64,000 nucleotides of DNA from Posidonia oceanica (lineage: Eukaryota > Streptophyta > Magnoliopsida > Alismatales > Posidoniaceae): contig JAZBRS010000057.1 in the NCBI GenBank assembly GCA_037176725.1, positions 89,673,501 through 89,737,500 of the forward strand. The letters are read 5' to 3'. The translations under genes and the position numbers were made by a program. Positions 12,183 to 24,195 of the stretch are shown in pieces. How positions within the stretch are numbered: the first letter of the stretch is position 1; every line of letters starts with the position of its first letter. The notes below the pieces were generated by a model. That model was not told where the DNA came from. It did no database searches and saw only the letters and a list, made by a program, of their open reading frames with translations.

Positions 12183-14847
12183 CGTGACTTCTGTGCACGT
12201 TTCCGTGGCATAGTTGTAGGACACGCGATGGGGGTCCCAGGTTAAATCGATAACCGTAGGGGCCTGTGCTGTGAACACAAGAGGGGCTACCAGAGGGTTG
12301 GCTAGGCGATAGGGAGAAGGGTACTGGTGCTGGTAGGTTGCTGGGGGCCCTGGCTGGGACCTAGCTAACAGGCTGACTGCGGGCCTACCTAAATGGGGGT
12401 AGGGGTTTGGGCCTGCGGTCTGGCTTGAAGGTGTATAGGGGCAGGGGCCTGAGGATGTATGGTAGGGCGAGCGGTAGAGCACCCCAGCTTGGCACGCGGT
12501 CGGATCATATGGACTCCCGACTCGGAGCCGGCAATAGCCGTACGATACAGAGAGAGAGGAAAGGGCTTCGAGACACCATGAATGAGCTTGGAGGGGTCCA
12601 TCACAGACGTAGTAGGCCCGGAGGGGGAGAGAGAATAGATTCCCGAGGTCCCCATGCCTTCCGGATTGGGATGCTCCGGGAGGGACTGGTGGACGATGCT
12701 GGGATGAGGGGGTGCTAATGCCTGTGCAGGGGCTGATGCTGATGAAGGAGCAGATATGGGTGCCTCGTGCGTGTGGATCGTAATCGTTCCCGATTCGATC
12801 AAATTCTGGATGGCGTCCCGTAAAGTGAGGCAATTGTTCGTCGAGTGCCCTACGGCTTGATAAAAGTCGCAAAAAAGATGCGCCTTATGCCAATGCAGAA
12901 GTGGATTTGGCAGCGGGCAAGCCTCGGGAAACCTTAGAAATGTCGCAACCTTGGGGAGGACGACGCTCAGCGGCTCCACCAGTGGGGTGAATTGACACCG
13001 TGGTCGCCTTTGCCCCTAGGGCTGCACTTGCCGGACCGGTGCGGCATGCGGTAGGATACGCCGGTTGGGCGGTGGTAATGATTTGTGGTGTGGGAGGTGC
13101 TCTAGGTGCTGGTGCATATACTACTTGATTCGGGGGAGGCCGAACTGCCAACTGAACAAGCATGGGCGCGGGGTCAACGTAGGCAACAGTAGGTTACGGA
13201 GAGTCCTTCTTCTTGGGCCGGCTGCTGGTGTTGCTGCTAGTGTTGTTGCTGTTGCTGCTGCTGCTGGCCTACTTGGCAAACGCGGAGAGCACTGGGAAGT
13301 TGCTGCTCCGTAGCGAACTCTCCACGTGGGTGCTAGCCCGAATTAGTGCAATGAAGGTTGTGATAGGTTGAATGCTGAGCAGAGCCCTCGAGAGCAAGCT
13401 GCGCACCCCCGATCACAATCTCGAGGGACTCCTCATCACAGGGTCCGTCTCGAACCTGCAAAGCGAGTGCACGCCAACGGCCAACATACTCCCCAAACGG
13501 CTCGCCGCGGTTCTGCTTTAATGCGACCAGGTCCACGCGCTTAGGGACCAGGTCCAGGTTAAAGGAATATTGTCCCAGGAACGCCTGGCTGAGGTCGTTC
13601 CATGTCTTGATGCTGGCCATATCAAGTGAGGTGAACCACTTGAGCGTAGGGCCACTTAGACTTTTCTGGAACAAGCGGATTAGCAACCTCTCATCAGCCT
13701 AGAGCTGAGCGAGATCTCTGTAGTACGCCTTCAGATGTGCTATTGGACAACCTCTACCATTATATTTTTCAAATACTAGGATGCGGAACTTCGGTGGGAG
13801 CACCGCCTCTGGGAAGTAACAGAGGTCCCGGAATTGGTAAGACTGGTGGTCTGTACCCTGCACTTGCCAAAGTGCTTTCTCTAGAATGGCGAACCTGTCG
13901 TCGTTGGATTCTGGAGCTGCTGCCAAAGGAGGTGGTACAGCAGGGTCAGGGGCCACATACGCCGCATAGGACGCACCAAGGTGCTCCTCTGGGTCTACCA
14001 TCACATCGCCTGGTGGAGCGACGGGATGGGCGACGTATCCGTGCGGGTGTGCTGTGTATGCTGGCATGTATGCAGGGGCAGGGTATTGCTGATGCAGGGG
14101 GTATGAATAACTAGCATGCTGAGTAACAGGTGATGTAGAGTGCTGGAGCGTCAGCTGCTGCACCGGCACGATGTCGGGCTGTGGGCCAGAGGGATACTGC
14201 GCTCCGACCAGTCCTAAGGACTGACCACTAGGTGCCAGAGGAGGATGTTGTGCAGGGTGTTGTGCATATGCAGGAGGCGGAAGTTGGGCCCCCATCGCCT
14301 GAGTAGTGAGTAGTTGAGGCAGTGGTCCGGGCAGGGGAGCAGAAGGGAATGCCTGTGACGTGAGAGCAGGTCGCAGCAGAGCCTCGAGAGCAGCAGGAGT
14401 GAATGAAGGGCGAAGAGATAGAGCCATGCCCTGCAGTCTCTGGGCAGTCTCCATCAGCTGCTAATACTGCATTTCAGGGGACCCGTCAGTAGGTATGCTG
14501 AGTTGCAAGATCGGTGGGAGACCAGAATCAAGCGGGTGGGACACAGATTGTCCAAGGGGCGGAGGTCCTAATGCGAGATTCGCCACAGTAGGGTGAGTGT
14601 CAAAAGTGACATTACCCTGGGGAGGAGGAGTCAGCAGTGTCTCCAGAGCACGGGCGGTGGTTACCTAGACAGTCTCGACAACCGAGTCCGACGGAGCCTG
14701 CCACTGCCCCACAGAATAGGAGGGAGGCAGCTGCACCAGAGAAGGAGACGCTGGCACAGAGGGAGTCAATGCAGGAGCCAAAGGGACCGAAAGAGGGGCC
14801 GCCTCTGGGGCAACAGGGACCTGGGAATCACCAACAAACTGGGCCAT
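12180..14847 (-). pseudogene. Gag of element A (stops and frameshifts)
   Basis: Nucleocapsid/capsid precursor that forms the virus-like particle. The start is the ATG at 14,847-14,845 (MAQFVGD), the first ATG after the putative splice acceptor at 15,031. The N-terminal 350 residues are Pro/Ala/Gln-rich. The capsid-like Retrotrans_gag domain includes IAHLKAYYRDLAQL, LFQKSLSGPTLKWFTSLD, TWNDLSQAFLGQY and EPFGEYVGRWRALA. A short zinc-knuckle-like box FCDFYQAVGHSTNNC has Tyr where G has His (C-x2-H-x4-H-x4-C). The C-terminus is YNYATETCTEVT. Stops: after VVETV, in MQY*QLMET and in AQL*ADER (both CAG to TAG); frame changes near 13,340, 13,030 and 12,470. A Gln-rich segment (13,230-13,270) is encoded by CAG/CAA repeats. 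Confidence 0.88.
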
Positions 14848-16029
14848 CGCTGACCGAGAATGGGTGATCACAGGGCTACGAGAGGGGGCAAGAGGGCGAA
14901 TCCTAGGAGGAGCTATGTTCACTAAGGCGAAGTAGCTCGGAAGGGGGGATGATCGGAAGCAAGGGTCGCAACAGGGGCGTTAGTAAGAGAAGGCACTCAA
15001 GCTCCAACTAAGGAACTCGCTGACTGACCTCTGCGTGAAAAGGCAAACAAATAACAAGGGATTAGAACCCAAAAGTAAAAAATTGCAAGTGCTTTAATGT
15101 ATGATATGAATGCAGATGTATGCTTTCTAGCATACTCTCCCTCACCAATCTAGGTTGTCCTAGTAGGTAGTCTACTTCGGACGTTCATGGGTGTACGGGT
15201 CGCCGACTCAGGCTAGAAAAAAGCAGGTCCCACGTCTTAAACCCAGCCTAAAGCTCAGGTGGTGACGTAGTGGTGCGTAGGTGGCCTTAACCCTGCTAGA
15301 AGCATGGGTGGTACCCTCTACTAACACCAACGCGACCCCCTGACAAGGGGGGACAGACCGATCTACTTACACCATGCTAAAGCATTGGGGGCAAGAGACC
15401 AGGACTATCCTTCTCAGACTGTAGGTGGACTCAGATGAGAAGAATGCATGCCTTATATGATGCTTTATGCAAATGCCTCGCGTTTTATCTTGCGCATTTT
15501 ATTAACTCAAGGGGGTGCAGGTGTGCTGCGGTCTCTAGTTGCTCCTAGAAGTTCTTTTTACTTGCTGTTTTTAGTTAGCCGTGGGCGGAGCAATCAGTCT
15601 CTAATTGTCCTTAGGCTTAATGCAAAAGGGGAAGAAAATCACCCAATCATGGCAAGCAGACAACACACATCGTTGCAAAAGGCATGGGCATGGCATGTGC
15701 ATGTGTGTGTGGACATGATAGTGAAAGGAAAAAACACTTATCATAATAAAAAGCAGGTATGCATAGCATGTGCAGGTGCAGTGGCATTGCATTGGTGTAA
15801 AAGGAAGCATTCATCATTCAAAAGGCATGCATGGTGTGCCAAGCATGTATTTAGACATGTGATGCAGGAAAATAGAGCAGTGCAAGCAATCATGGCATAA
15901 AGCAGGTAAATAAACAAGCAAGCAGGTAAGCAAGTAAGGCATGCAAAAGCAAAAGGCATGCAAAAGCAAAAGGCAAGCAAAACACAAAAGCAAGAGGCAA
16001 CAAGGCCAAGACGAAAGCCGAGGTACTGG
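14848..16029 (-). other. 5' leader of element A
   Basis: Non-coding leader between PBS and gag, homologous throughout to 51,672-52,973 of element G and, in its first part, to 44,680-45,453 of element E. The minus strand contains TTGCCTTTTCACGCAG|AGGTCAG with the acceptor AG at 15,031-15,032, about 185 nt before the gag ATG, at the same place as in G. Shared blocks include the GCATGCATTCTTCTCATCTGAG stretch and a GGGGTCG..GTTGGTGTTAGTAGAGGGTAC stretch. Confidence 0.7.
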
Positions 16030-16047
16030 TCCCCAGTGGAGTTGCCA
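16030..16047 (-). promoter_or_regulatory. Primer-binding site of element A (tRNA-Arg type)
   Basis: On the minus strand TGGCAACTCCACTGGGGA directly follows the LTR after one G. It differs by two G-to-A changes from TGGCGACTCCGCTGGGGA, the complement of the CCA end of a plant tRNA-Arg that begins GACTCCG. Confidence 0.88.
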
Positions 16048-16689
16048 CTATAGTAATCCTGAATTCTGATCATCCATGCACGATACCAAAGATCGCGTGC
16101 ACCGATCAAAATAGGCTCACTATATGTGGTAGGATCTGAGGGAAGAAACTCGACTCGGAAACGCTGACAAAAAGAAAAGAAAAGAAATGATAAGACAAAA
16201 TCGGAGTCGCCACCCAGTCTATTGAATTGGGAGACAAGGAAAACCGAGGGTAAAGCATGAGAAGACATGCAAAATTGGATGCGAAGAGGGGGCAAAGCGA
16301 TGCAATGCAATGCTAAGCTATGTTATGCTATGCTATGACACATGCCTAGGATAAAGGAAAGGTCGATGCGAGCCAAGAGAAAGGGCAAGGACTCCTGTTA
16401 CGCACGGGGAAGGTGTTAGGCACCCCCGATACGTCCGAGAGTCAGTCTTTCTTAGGCAATCTCGCGCTAATGCAGGGAAATGCTAGCCTAATGCCTAAAT
16501 GCAATGGATGTCTACCTGCTATGCATGAGAAATAAACATGCTATCTATGTGCTCAGCAACGCTGCTAGTGTTCCGAACTGGGCGGACCCTGGTTCGTGAG
16601 AACTCCTAAGCAGTAAGCATCGTTGCCCTAATGCAGATGCAGGCGATAAAACAAAGCTGTGGGGAAAGCCAAGCAATGCAAACGACATG

Positions 16690-16930
16690 CAAGAGATAAA
16701 CCAAAGCAGGCATGGAAAACGGTGCGAAATGCGGAAAACGATGCAAGGAGCGAAAAACGATGCAAAGGTGCGGAAATCGATTCAAAGGCATGGAAAACAA
16801 TGTAAAGGCACGGAAATCAATGTCAAGGTGCGAAAAACAATGCAGAGGCACGGAAAACAATGCAAAGGCGCGAAAATCGATGCAGGGGCACGGAAATCGA
16901 TATAAGGGCACGAAAAATGAGGTGAAAGCG
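16690..16930 (-). repeat. 20-bp tandem repeat in A 5' LTR
   Basis: About eleven 20-bp units of the type GCACGGAAAACAATGCAAAG (plus strand), diverged by point changes. Occupies the same LTR position as the 30-bp CCGTTTTGCGTG array in the G LTR. Confidence 0.8.
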
Positions 16931-17079
16931 AGGTGCAAAACCAAAATAGGGGTTAGGCAGCATGCATGGGGGTGGCAACAGGCATAAGAAGCAATAAAAC
17001 GTGGAAATCGGTGAACAAAACAAGATCAGCATTTTAAAAAACAAATCTAACCAACTGCAAGCGTTGGACGCTGGCAGCA

Positions 17080-19370
17080 GCGACGTCCAACGATGGACGC
17101 TGCCATTGCTAGCGTCCAACAACTGTTGGAGGCAGACAGCATGCAGCTTTTAGAACATGATGCACTCTAGCTATATGGATGCAGATGCAGGTGCAAAAAT
17201 GCAGCTAAATGGGTGCATGACATGCAGGACTAACATGAGAGCCAAACAGAAGCAAGATCAGAGCAAGAGGCAAGCTAGGATCAAGGATCAAAGCAAGTAG
17301 GGTGTTGGACGCCCTTGGGCATGGTGTCCAACGTTAGACGCCAGAGAGACAGATGTCCAACACAGGCCAGAGAGAAACAAAAGAAAAGACAAATAAAAAA
17401 TGGGAACATGCATTTGGGCTACTGGAGATAAGCAAACGGTAGAAATGCAAGCAAAGGAAGCATAAGAAACCCAAAAAAATTACCTGTAGCATGTGCTAGG
17501 CCAGAGGCACAACCAGGACGTTGGACGTGAGCTAGGCCGGCGTCCAATGTTGGACGCCTGCTCCAGCAGCCTACAACGCCCTAGGAGGCACAAACACACA
17601 AAAGACTTGCATGAAATTAGCAAATGATCTACGAAAGCTGAAGAACAAATGCTACTGAGGCTAAACATGCATGTAGACGCAGAAGTCATGCAAAGAACAA
17701 AGATCAGGGCATCATGCAAACAAATAGAAGCAAAGCCAGATAAACTGCGGCATTAGATGTTGGAGACAGCAGTGTCCAACGTTGGACGCTGAAGGCCCTG
17801 GCGTCCAACGGCAGCAGGATGCAAACTTACCTGCACTAAAGGGGGAGCTCAGCTCTAAACCCCACTAACATGCACACAAGCCACTAAAGACATGCCAGAG
17901 CAAGAACAAGCACACATAGCAAGCATATGATTCATGGAAAGTAAGAGAGGAAAGACATGCATAAGAGTAAATAGGTAAAAAACTTATAGAAAATAGCATG
18001 CAACTTAAGAAGGAGAAGAAAGCTTAAGCATGGTTGCCATGGAGGCCAAGTATCTCTAAGCATACACAGATCATGCATAGATATTGAAAATAGGCAAGGT
18101 GTAAGCATGGCAGCAAGCTACAGCTAACAGAGATGTTGGACGCTAAGTGAACCAGCATCCAACATTGGACACGGCTCACCCAGGCGGCCAACGTAGGCAA
18201 ATGGCAGAATGAACTTAGAACAAGCAAAGATGATTCAAGCAAGCATGGAACAAGCAAGTAGGCATGGCATAGCATTAGAAGACATGTAAGGAAGACAGGT
18301 AGCATGGATTTACAGAAGAACAAACAATAGCAAAGCATGGAAAACATTAGAACAAGAGCAAAGGAAAGCAGGGTGTTGGACGCTGGCCTATGCTACATCC
18401 AATGTTGGACGCACCAGCTGGTGCGTCCAACACACTGAACTTCGCTTCAGTCAAGCGAGGCTGCCAAATCAATTGAAAACTTCAAACAAGCTTGCTAATA
18501 AGCAAGGGTGGATGACCACAAGCATGGTGGTATGCTTGGTGCCATGAATAGGCGAGTGGATTGCTCCACCCACCTCCTCCTCCTCATCACCGGAAAACCC
18601 AGCGATGGAGGGGTGTGTGCAATGCTAGGATGCATGGAAAGCAAGGGGAAATGTTTACACTAGCATGCACGAGCCTATGGGATAGATAGCTAACCTTTTG
18701 GTGGCCTAGAGCGGCGGTTCCACCTTCGTCACCGACGCTACAGATGTTGCGGCAGAGGCTACTCCGGCGAGGTCATGCGAGCTACTGGAAGCACCGGAGA
18801 GGGCGGCGAATGGTCGAGAGGGAAGGTGGATGATCACTCTTGCTCTCGAAGGTGGCGAATTCTCTCTTGGCTTCGTGTGGTGACTGCTGCAAGGGCGCGA
18901 AGTTGCTGTTTTGTTCAACTGGAGCATGGGTTCTGGTGCATTGGGTCAGAGTTTGCAGGTGGAATTGACAGGTTTGCTGGCAATGGTAGGAGCTCTAAGT
19001 GTGTGGAGGCCATGTGCGTTGTCAGGAGGTGGCGTGGGAGCTGTCAGAGGCCTGACAAAGTCGCAGCGGTGGCAGGTGTGGGCAGCCGAAGTCAGCAGGT
19101 GGCAATGAGGGCCGAGAGAGCGGAAATGATGCTGAGGAGGAAGGGATGGCTAGTAACTCGGCCTTGGAAGGTAGTGGATGGCATGGAGTGCGAGAGGGGA
19201 CGGGTAGTAAGTGCGGGAAGGCAGTGGAGTGGACGGGCGGTGAGCTGAAGGGGGCGGAGCAGCCGCTGCTGCAACCGAGCTGTTGGACGCTGAAGCAGAG
19301 GGCGTCCAACGTTGGACGCTAGCACAGGACGCGTCCAATGTTGGACGCTGCCTATGCAAGCGTACAACAC
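17080..19370. repeat. Dispersed GCGTCCAACGTTGGACGC inverted-repeat modules
   Basis: Modules of GTTGGACGC, 10-16 nt spacer and GCGTCCAAC at about 17,065-17,120, 17,300-17,360, 17,519-17,560, 17,758-17,812, 18,131-18,175, 18,375-18,432 and 19,280-19,370. The last has three copies in tandem including a full GCGTCCAACGTTGGACGC palindrome with the next module. The DNA between modules is unrelated from one to the next. Confidence 0.75.
17829..17830 (-). promoter_or_regulatory. Putative 5' splice site in A 5' LTR
   Basis: The minus strand reads TTAGTGCAG|GTAAGTTTGC, a near-perfect plant donor. It would pair with the acceptor at 15,031 before gag, removing U5, PBS and leader. Predicted only. Confidence 0.45.
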
Positions 19371-19588
19371 GCTTAGTTGGCAAAAGCTGCAAATGGGCTT
19401 GGGCTTGGGCCTAGAAAAGTTTAAAAAATGTGACAAGGCTTGGGTCAAGGCTTGGAGGTTTGGATAAGGTTTTAGGCTTGGTTTTGGGTTGGAAAATGGG
19501 TTAGGAAAAAGGAGCGCCATTCTAGAGTCCACACGAGCCTACAAGAGAAAACAACCAACTTCCAAGCTGTCAGAATGGGGTGTCTACA

Positions 19589-19652
19589 CAAGTCAAGCAC
19601 AAGCGAAAAACCATGCAAAGTGAAAAGCAAAAACGAAAGCCAGAGTCTTGAA
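19589..19652 (-). mobile_element. Leader fragment of element B
   Basis: About 64 bp of internal leader following the B primer-binding site on the minus strand, cut where the A LTR begins. The rest of B's internal region should lie left of the window. Confidence 0.65.
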
Positions 19653-19670
19653 TCCCCAGCGGAGTCGCCA
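19653..19670 (-). promoter_or_regulatory. Primer-binding site of element B (tRNA-Arg type)
   Basis: Minus strand TGGCGACTCCGCTGGGGA, an exact copy of the tRNA-Arg-complementary PBS, placed directly after the LTR end GGTCACAGGAAAG. Confidence 0.9.
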
Positions 19671-21681
19671 CTTTCCTGTGACCATCCACCGCTCAGCCAC
19701 GACGGGTCTCGCACCGCTGCCATAGCTCGCGATGCGATTGTGCCGTGATAGAGAGAGGAAATCGCGGTCAGCAGTGAATCTGGGGGGAAAACCCGACTCA
19801 AAAACACTGGGAAAACGCGAAGAAAAACACGAAGATAAGACAAAACAGAGTCGCCACCTGGTCTATTATCGGAAAGACGAGGAAAACCGAGGAAAGCATA
19901 GAAAACATGCGAGTGGATGCGATGCTATGCAAAATAAAATGACTTGTGCCTAGGATATGGGCATAATGGTCATTACAGGCCAAAGAAAGAGTAAGGACTC
20001 CTGTTACATGTGGAGAAGGTGTTAGGCACCGCCGACATGCTCGAGGAATCGGTCTTTCAAGGCTAATCGCTCGCATATGCAGGAATTTCGGCAAATGCAT
20101 GGCTTTAACTGTACGCCCGTAGGCGATAATGCTATGCATGCTATGAATGCTTTCCTTGCCTAAATGCCATTTAAAACATGCTGTGCTTAGTGAAAACATG
20201 CCAAATATGGATGATTAGGGCTAGAATGCCATGATGTAATGGTAAAGCGACTAAGAAGTTAAAATAGAGCTAAACAAGCTAAGCGGATTTAAAACAAAGC
20301 AGCAAACAAGGGGCATCTGTCCATTGTTTGGACAGTGAGCTAGGTCGCCGGTCATTTCGGCAACAGCACTCGTCGCCAGTTTCTATGGCAATGGCACATG
20401 GCGCCCCTCCGAGCAGCGACGACTCCAGTCGCCTAGTGGATAGGCGACGGAACCTGCTACTCACTACTGCAGACAGCCAACTTCATCACCGGCAAAAGGC
20501 TAGCAAACCGATTCGAAACAAGAAGCCAAATGCAAAGCCACATAGAGGGCACATTCAAGATCAAAACAAAACTAACAGTGCGCAGAATGGATGCCTGGAC
20601 CACGAGATGTGGAGGTCCAAAGTCGGCCGGAGGACTGTCGGAGGCAACCCAACAGTCCCAAACGGCGACCTTTGGCACCCATTTTGGCTATGCAAACGAT
20701 ATTGAAAAATCGAAGTAAACATTCACATAGCAACATGGCATATCAGAGAACAGATTCATGCAATAAAACTAGAAAAATCGAGCTCAGACGGCCTCCTCCA
20801 CCTTCGTCCCTTTCTCACCGGAAACAGACGTCCGCCGACCTTGGGGAAGGTCGACAAGCCACTGGACGTTGCTAAGAGGCTCGGGAAGGGCTGAGGGAAG
20901 GAGAGGGAGGTTCGAGGATGTGACGCGGGTGGCTAGGATGTTCTCCAGCCGAGCTCAATGGCCTGACGGCCTCACACGGCCAGCGACACCCTTCGCTGGA
21001 GAAGAAAACTAAAGACGGCGAACTAAGCTAGATAACATGCAAATAAGTATCTAGGAAGCAAGTGTAGGATGCCACGAGGGCAGAGGAGGGCTCGCTCACC
21101 TGCGGGGGTGGGCGGTTGCGCTCCCCAATGTGGCTCACCGGAGCTGGAAGGCGCGGAGGTTGCAGCGACGTTGGAGGAAGCGGCGGTTGCTCAGCGGTGT
21201 TGGAACGTGCTTGGGGATGTCCGGAGGTGCTTCCCGGTGTGCGAGGAAGGAGGATGCGGCGTAGGACGGAGTTTTGGGTGGCTCGTCGGAGTTGGGGAAG
21301 ACGACGGCGCGAATGGTGCTCGGAGGCTCGGGAGGTCTGGGGGAGTTTATGTCGGCGTCTGGGAATACTCGGGGATCGCTCAGAAGGGTGTGTGGGCTCT
21401 AGTTTCACTCTGGATGCCAAGAAAAATGGTTGTGTGGGTGGAAGTGAGTGAACCGGTGATGATGGGTTCACAGTGATGAGTTCTTGGTTTTGTTCAGCCG
21501 TCTACACAAGGAGGATGGTGGCAGGGCATGGCGTGCATGGGAGTGGGTGGTAGGGCATGGCGTGGGCTCTGGCAAGCATGGTGTGCACGGCAACAGGCGA
21601 GCGGCATGGGTGCAGGTCGGGGCGTGCGGCAGTTCACGCGGGAGAACGTTGAACAGGTGAGTCGCCGCACTCGCTGGCGAC
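19671..21681 (-). mobile_element. Element B, LTR copy 1 (B1), 3' part
   Basis: LTR sequence matching 24,521-26,591 over its whole length; its 5' (U3) end lies at 24,196-24,494, split off by solo LTR F. Contains the conserved block at about 19,991-20,044, internal TGGCGACTCTG (19,846-19,856), a donor-like GCAG|GTGAGC (GT at 21,099-21,098, minus) and GTCGCC/GGCGAC inverted modules. It is followed by a PBS, so it acts as a 5' LTR; it is also preceded by a PPT, so it is at the same time a 3' LTR. Confidence 0.85.
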
Positions 21682-24195
21682 TGTTGACACCGCAATTTGA
21701 CACCAGGCGGTAGATTTCTTTGAAAGCTTGCTCAAATTCTGGTCTGGCAAACCCAAAACCCCATCCAAACCCTAACCTACACCAAAATCCCACAAAAACA
21801 AACCAAACACCTCTCTGGAGTGTTGGACGATGCAATAGGCAGCGTCCAACGTTGGACGCACCCAGCTGCGCGTCCAACGCCCTGCAACTGTAACCTGCCA
21901 TCCCACATCTTCTCCCTTGCTCCTCTAACCTCTGACACGACCTACGACCTGCCATCCCATACTCCTGCCATCCCACGACCTCCTCTCCACCTTACCCTGC
22001 CACCAGCACCCCTCTGGCAGGCTTGGACCAAGCAAAACCAACTCATGAACCCATCGGCCTCCAAGAGAAAGACAGCCACACTTTTGCCCGCGAAATTCAA
22101 AGCAAACCGAGCGCCACCATAGCCTCTGAGCCACCTTGTGCGATCCAGAAGCATTCCTGAGAGTCCACCGGAGCTTCCTGCACGCTTCCCAGGCTTCCAG
22201 ACCAGCCAGCAAGCTCTCCTCCACCGTCGACTCCGACCGGCCGCACACTCCTTCGCCACAGCACCTCTGGCACCAATCACAGGTAGGTACGCCCTCCACC
22301 TCGTCTCCTCACTCCTCCCTCAACCTCATGAAGCTCCACAGTCAGGCTTCGTGGCATTCCGGCCGCTCTGGTGGCCGGAAAAGCCATGAACTTCGGCGGC
22401 CAGAGGGAGGAGGCGAGTAGAGCAAACTACTCAGCGATTTCTTGTGTTAAATACATGTTTATGATCCTTGTTGCATGCTCTTGCCTATTAGCTAGTTAAT
22501 TTTAAGTTTTCAATCCATTTGAGCATCTGTGCATGATCTGAGGTAACTCGACGTGTAGAACGCCGGAGTTGGTGCGTCCAACATAAGACGCTACCACACC
22601 CAACATCCAACGTCCTGTTATTCCTTTTGCTGCTTTTTTCCTTCCTTTGCAAGTAGATTAACATGTTTGTTGAGGTTTGAATTTGTGCACACACTTCTCA
22701 CACACATGCATCCACTTTTGCTATAATACCATGTTTCATTCATCTTTAAATGCATGTCATCTTAGCTGCATTTCTGCTTGATCTCAGTTTAGGGTGTTGG
22801 ACGCTGGAACCTAGCACGTCCAACATAGGACGCTGCCATTTCAAGCGTCCAATGTCCCAGTCATCTTTCAGCTCATATTTCCTCTTATAATGCAATCAAT
22901 TATTTTATGATCATGTTATGCTAAGCATGCATTAGCACCCACACACCACTAGCATGCCTTGGATCCTGTGCATAGCCTGTTAAATGCATTTTAATTCAAG
23001 TGTGCTTTACTGTCTGAATCTGCCATGCTTGTTGGACGCTAGGTATACCTGCGTCCAACGTTGGATGTAGGATACTAAGCGTTCAACGTTTCTGTTTGAC
23101 GTTTGTGCTACTGATGCTTGATTGCTTTGATCCTGTGACTGTTAGCTTCTTGTTTTGATTGCATGGCATGTCTTGTGCATCCCCAGTCACTGCATTGCAT
23201 TTAGATCATCATTCATCATAGCATGCATGCATCATTCTTCAAAAATCAGACCTCTAGGTGTTGGATGCTGAGGTTTCCAGCGTCCAATGTTGGACGCTGG
23301 TATTGTCAGCGTCCAATGTTTTAAACCTGCTGCATTCTGTTTTAAGTCGCCAATTTCGTTTTTGTTGCTGTTTTCCACACCCAGTTGCTTCGGTACATGC
23401 TTTGACACCCGTGCATGCTGTCGGACCCCCATTCCCTGTTTTACTCCATGCATAGCACGCTTTCCCGTGGTTTTTCACCTCGGACTTGTTTTACCTGATT
23501 TCCATCGCATGTCACTTCATATTGCGTGGTTTCCATCGCTGTTTTGATTTTCCACCTGCATTTGCATTAGGGCAATGATGCTTACTGCCTGGAGTTCTCA
23601 CGGACCAGGGTTCGCCCGGTTCGGAACACAGACAACGCTGCTGAGCACTTAGATTACACGTTTAATTCCTTGCACGCATTCTATCACTTAGAGCACCCAT
23701 TTGAGCATCTAATTAGGCATTCATGGCACTTAGGCATTCAAAGTATGCATTTCCCTGCGTATGCGAGCGTAAGCCTAGAAAGACCAATTCTTGGGCGTGT
23801 CAGGGGTGCCTAACACCTTCCCCGCACGTAACAGGAGTCCTTGCCCTTTCTCATGGCCCGTAATGACCATATTGCCCTTATCCTAGGCACGAGTCACATC
23901 ATTTGCATCTCATTGCATATCATTTCATCTGCTTTGCATTGCATTGCATCTTTTGCTTGGTTTTGCATGTTTATTCACGCATTTCCCCGGTTTTCCTTGT
24001 CTTCCGACTTAATAGACACGGTGGCGACTCTGCTTTGTCTTATCTTTTCTTTTTCTTGCACTTTTTTCCCTTTTTTGGTGTTTTCGAGTCAAGTCTTCCT
24101 TCTCGGATACACCCACTAATAATGAACCTGATTCTGATCGGTGCACGCGAGCTTTGGCATCGTGCATGGACGATCCGAGCATTGAGATCGCTACA
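21682..24195 (+). mobile_element. Element F: solo LTR (2.5 kb) with target duplication
   Basis: A complete plus-strand LTR, TGTTGACACC ... GATCGCTACA, inserted in LTR B1. Flanking 5-bp repeats are GCGAC (21,677-21,681) and GTGAC (24,196-24,200), equal apart from one C/T change, and the sequences outside join to give the uninterrupted B2 sequence. No PBS or PPT is attached, so the element was lost by LTR-LTR recombination. Contains GTTGGACGC modules (21,820-21,880, 22,557-22,615, 22,796-22,855, 23,031-23,090, 23,258-23,320), donor CACAG|GTAGGT (GT at 22,283), the conserved block (23,802-23,850) and internal TGGCGACTCTGCT (24,022-24,034). Confidence 0.92.

Larger units (their letters stand above)
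3544..19588 (-). mobile_element. Element A: decayed Tat/Ogre-like Ty3/gypsy retrotransposon
   Basis: In sense order (minus strand): 5' LTR 19,588-16,049, PBS 16,047-16,030, leader, gag 14,847-12,180, protease 12,179-9,807, RT, RNase H, second RNase H, integrase ending at 6,041, spacer, DUF7745-like ORF 4,654-3,542. The gag-pro-RT-RH-aRH-INT order and the second RNase H fit the Tat clade. The 3' UTR, PPT and its own 3' LTR are missing. Many stops and at least four frameshifts show it is dead. Its 5' LTR starts inside the leader of element B, so A inserted into B. Confidence 0.85.
16049..19588 (-). mobile_element. 5' LTR of element A (3.54 kb)
   Basis: Starts TGTAGACACCCCATTCTG at 19,588 and ends ..GGATTACTATA next to the PBS (the usual final CA is TA). 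Contents in sense order: arrays of GTTGGACGC/GCGTCCAAC modules (19,370-17,080), a splice-donor consensus GCAG|GTAAGT (GT at 17,830-17,829), 20-bp units at 16,930-16,690, the conserved GGTGCCTAACACCTTCCCC block (16,381-16,431) and an internal TGGCGACTCCG (16,202-16,212). The flanking 5 bp at 19,589-19,593 is CAAGT; the partner copy is not in the window. Its U3 is unlike the LTR at 1-3,543. Confidence 0.88.

Noticed and set aside
19653..19670. tRNA-Arg gene fragment
   Set aside because: Only the 18 bases complementary to the tRNA 3' end are present, placed exactly at an LTR end, so it is a primer-binding site.
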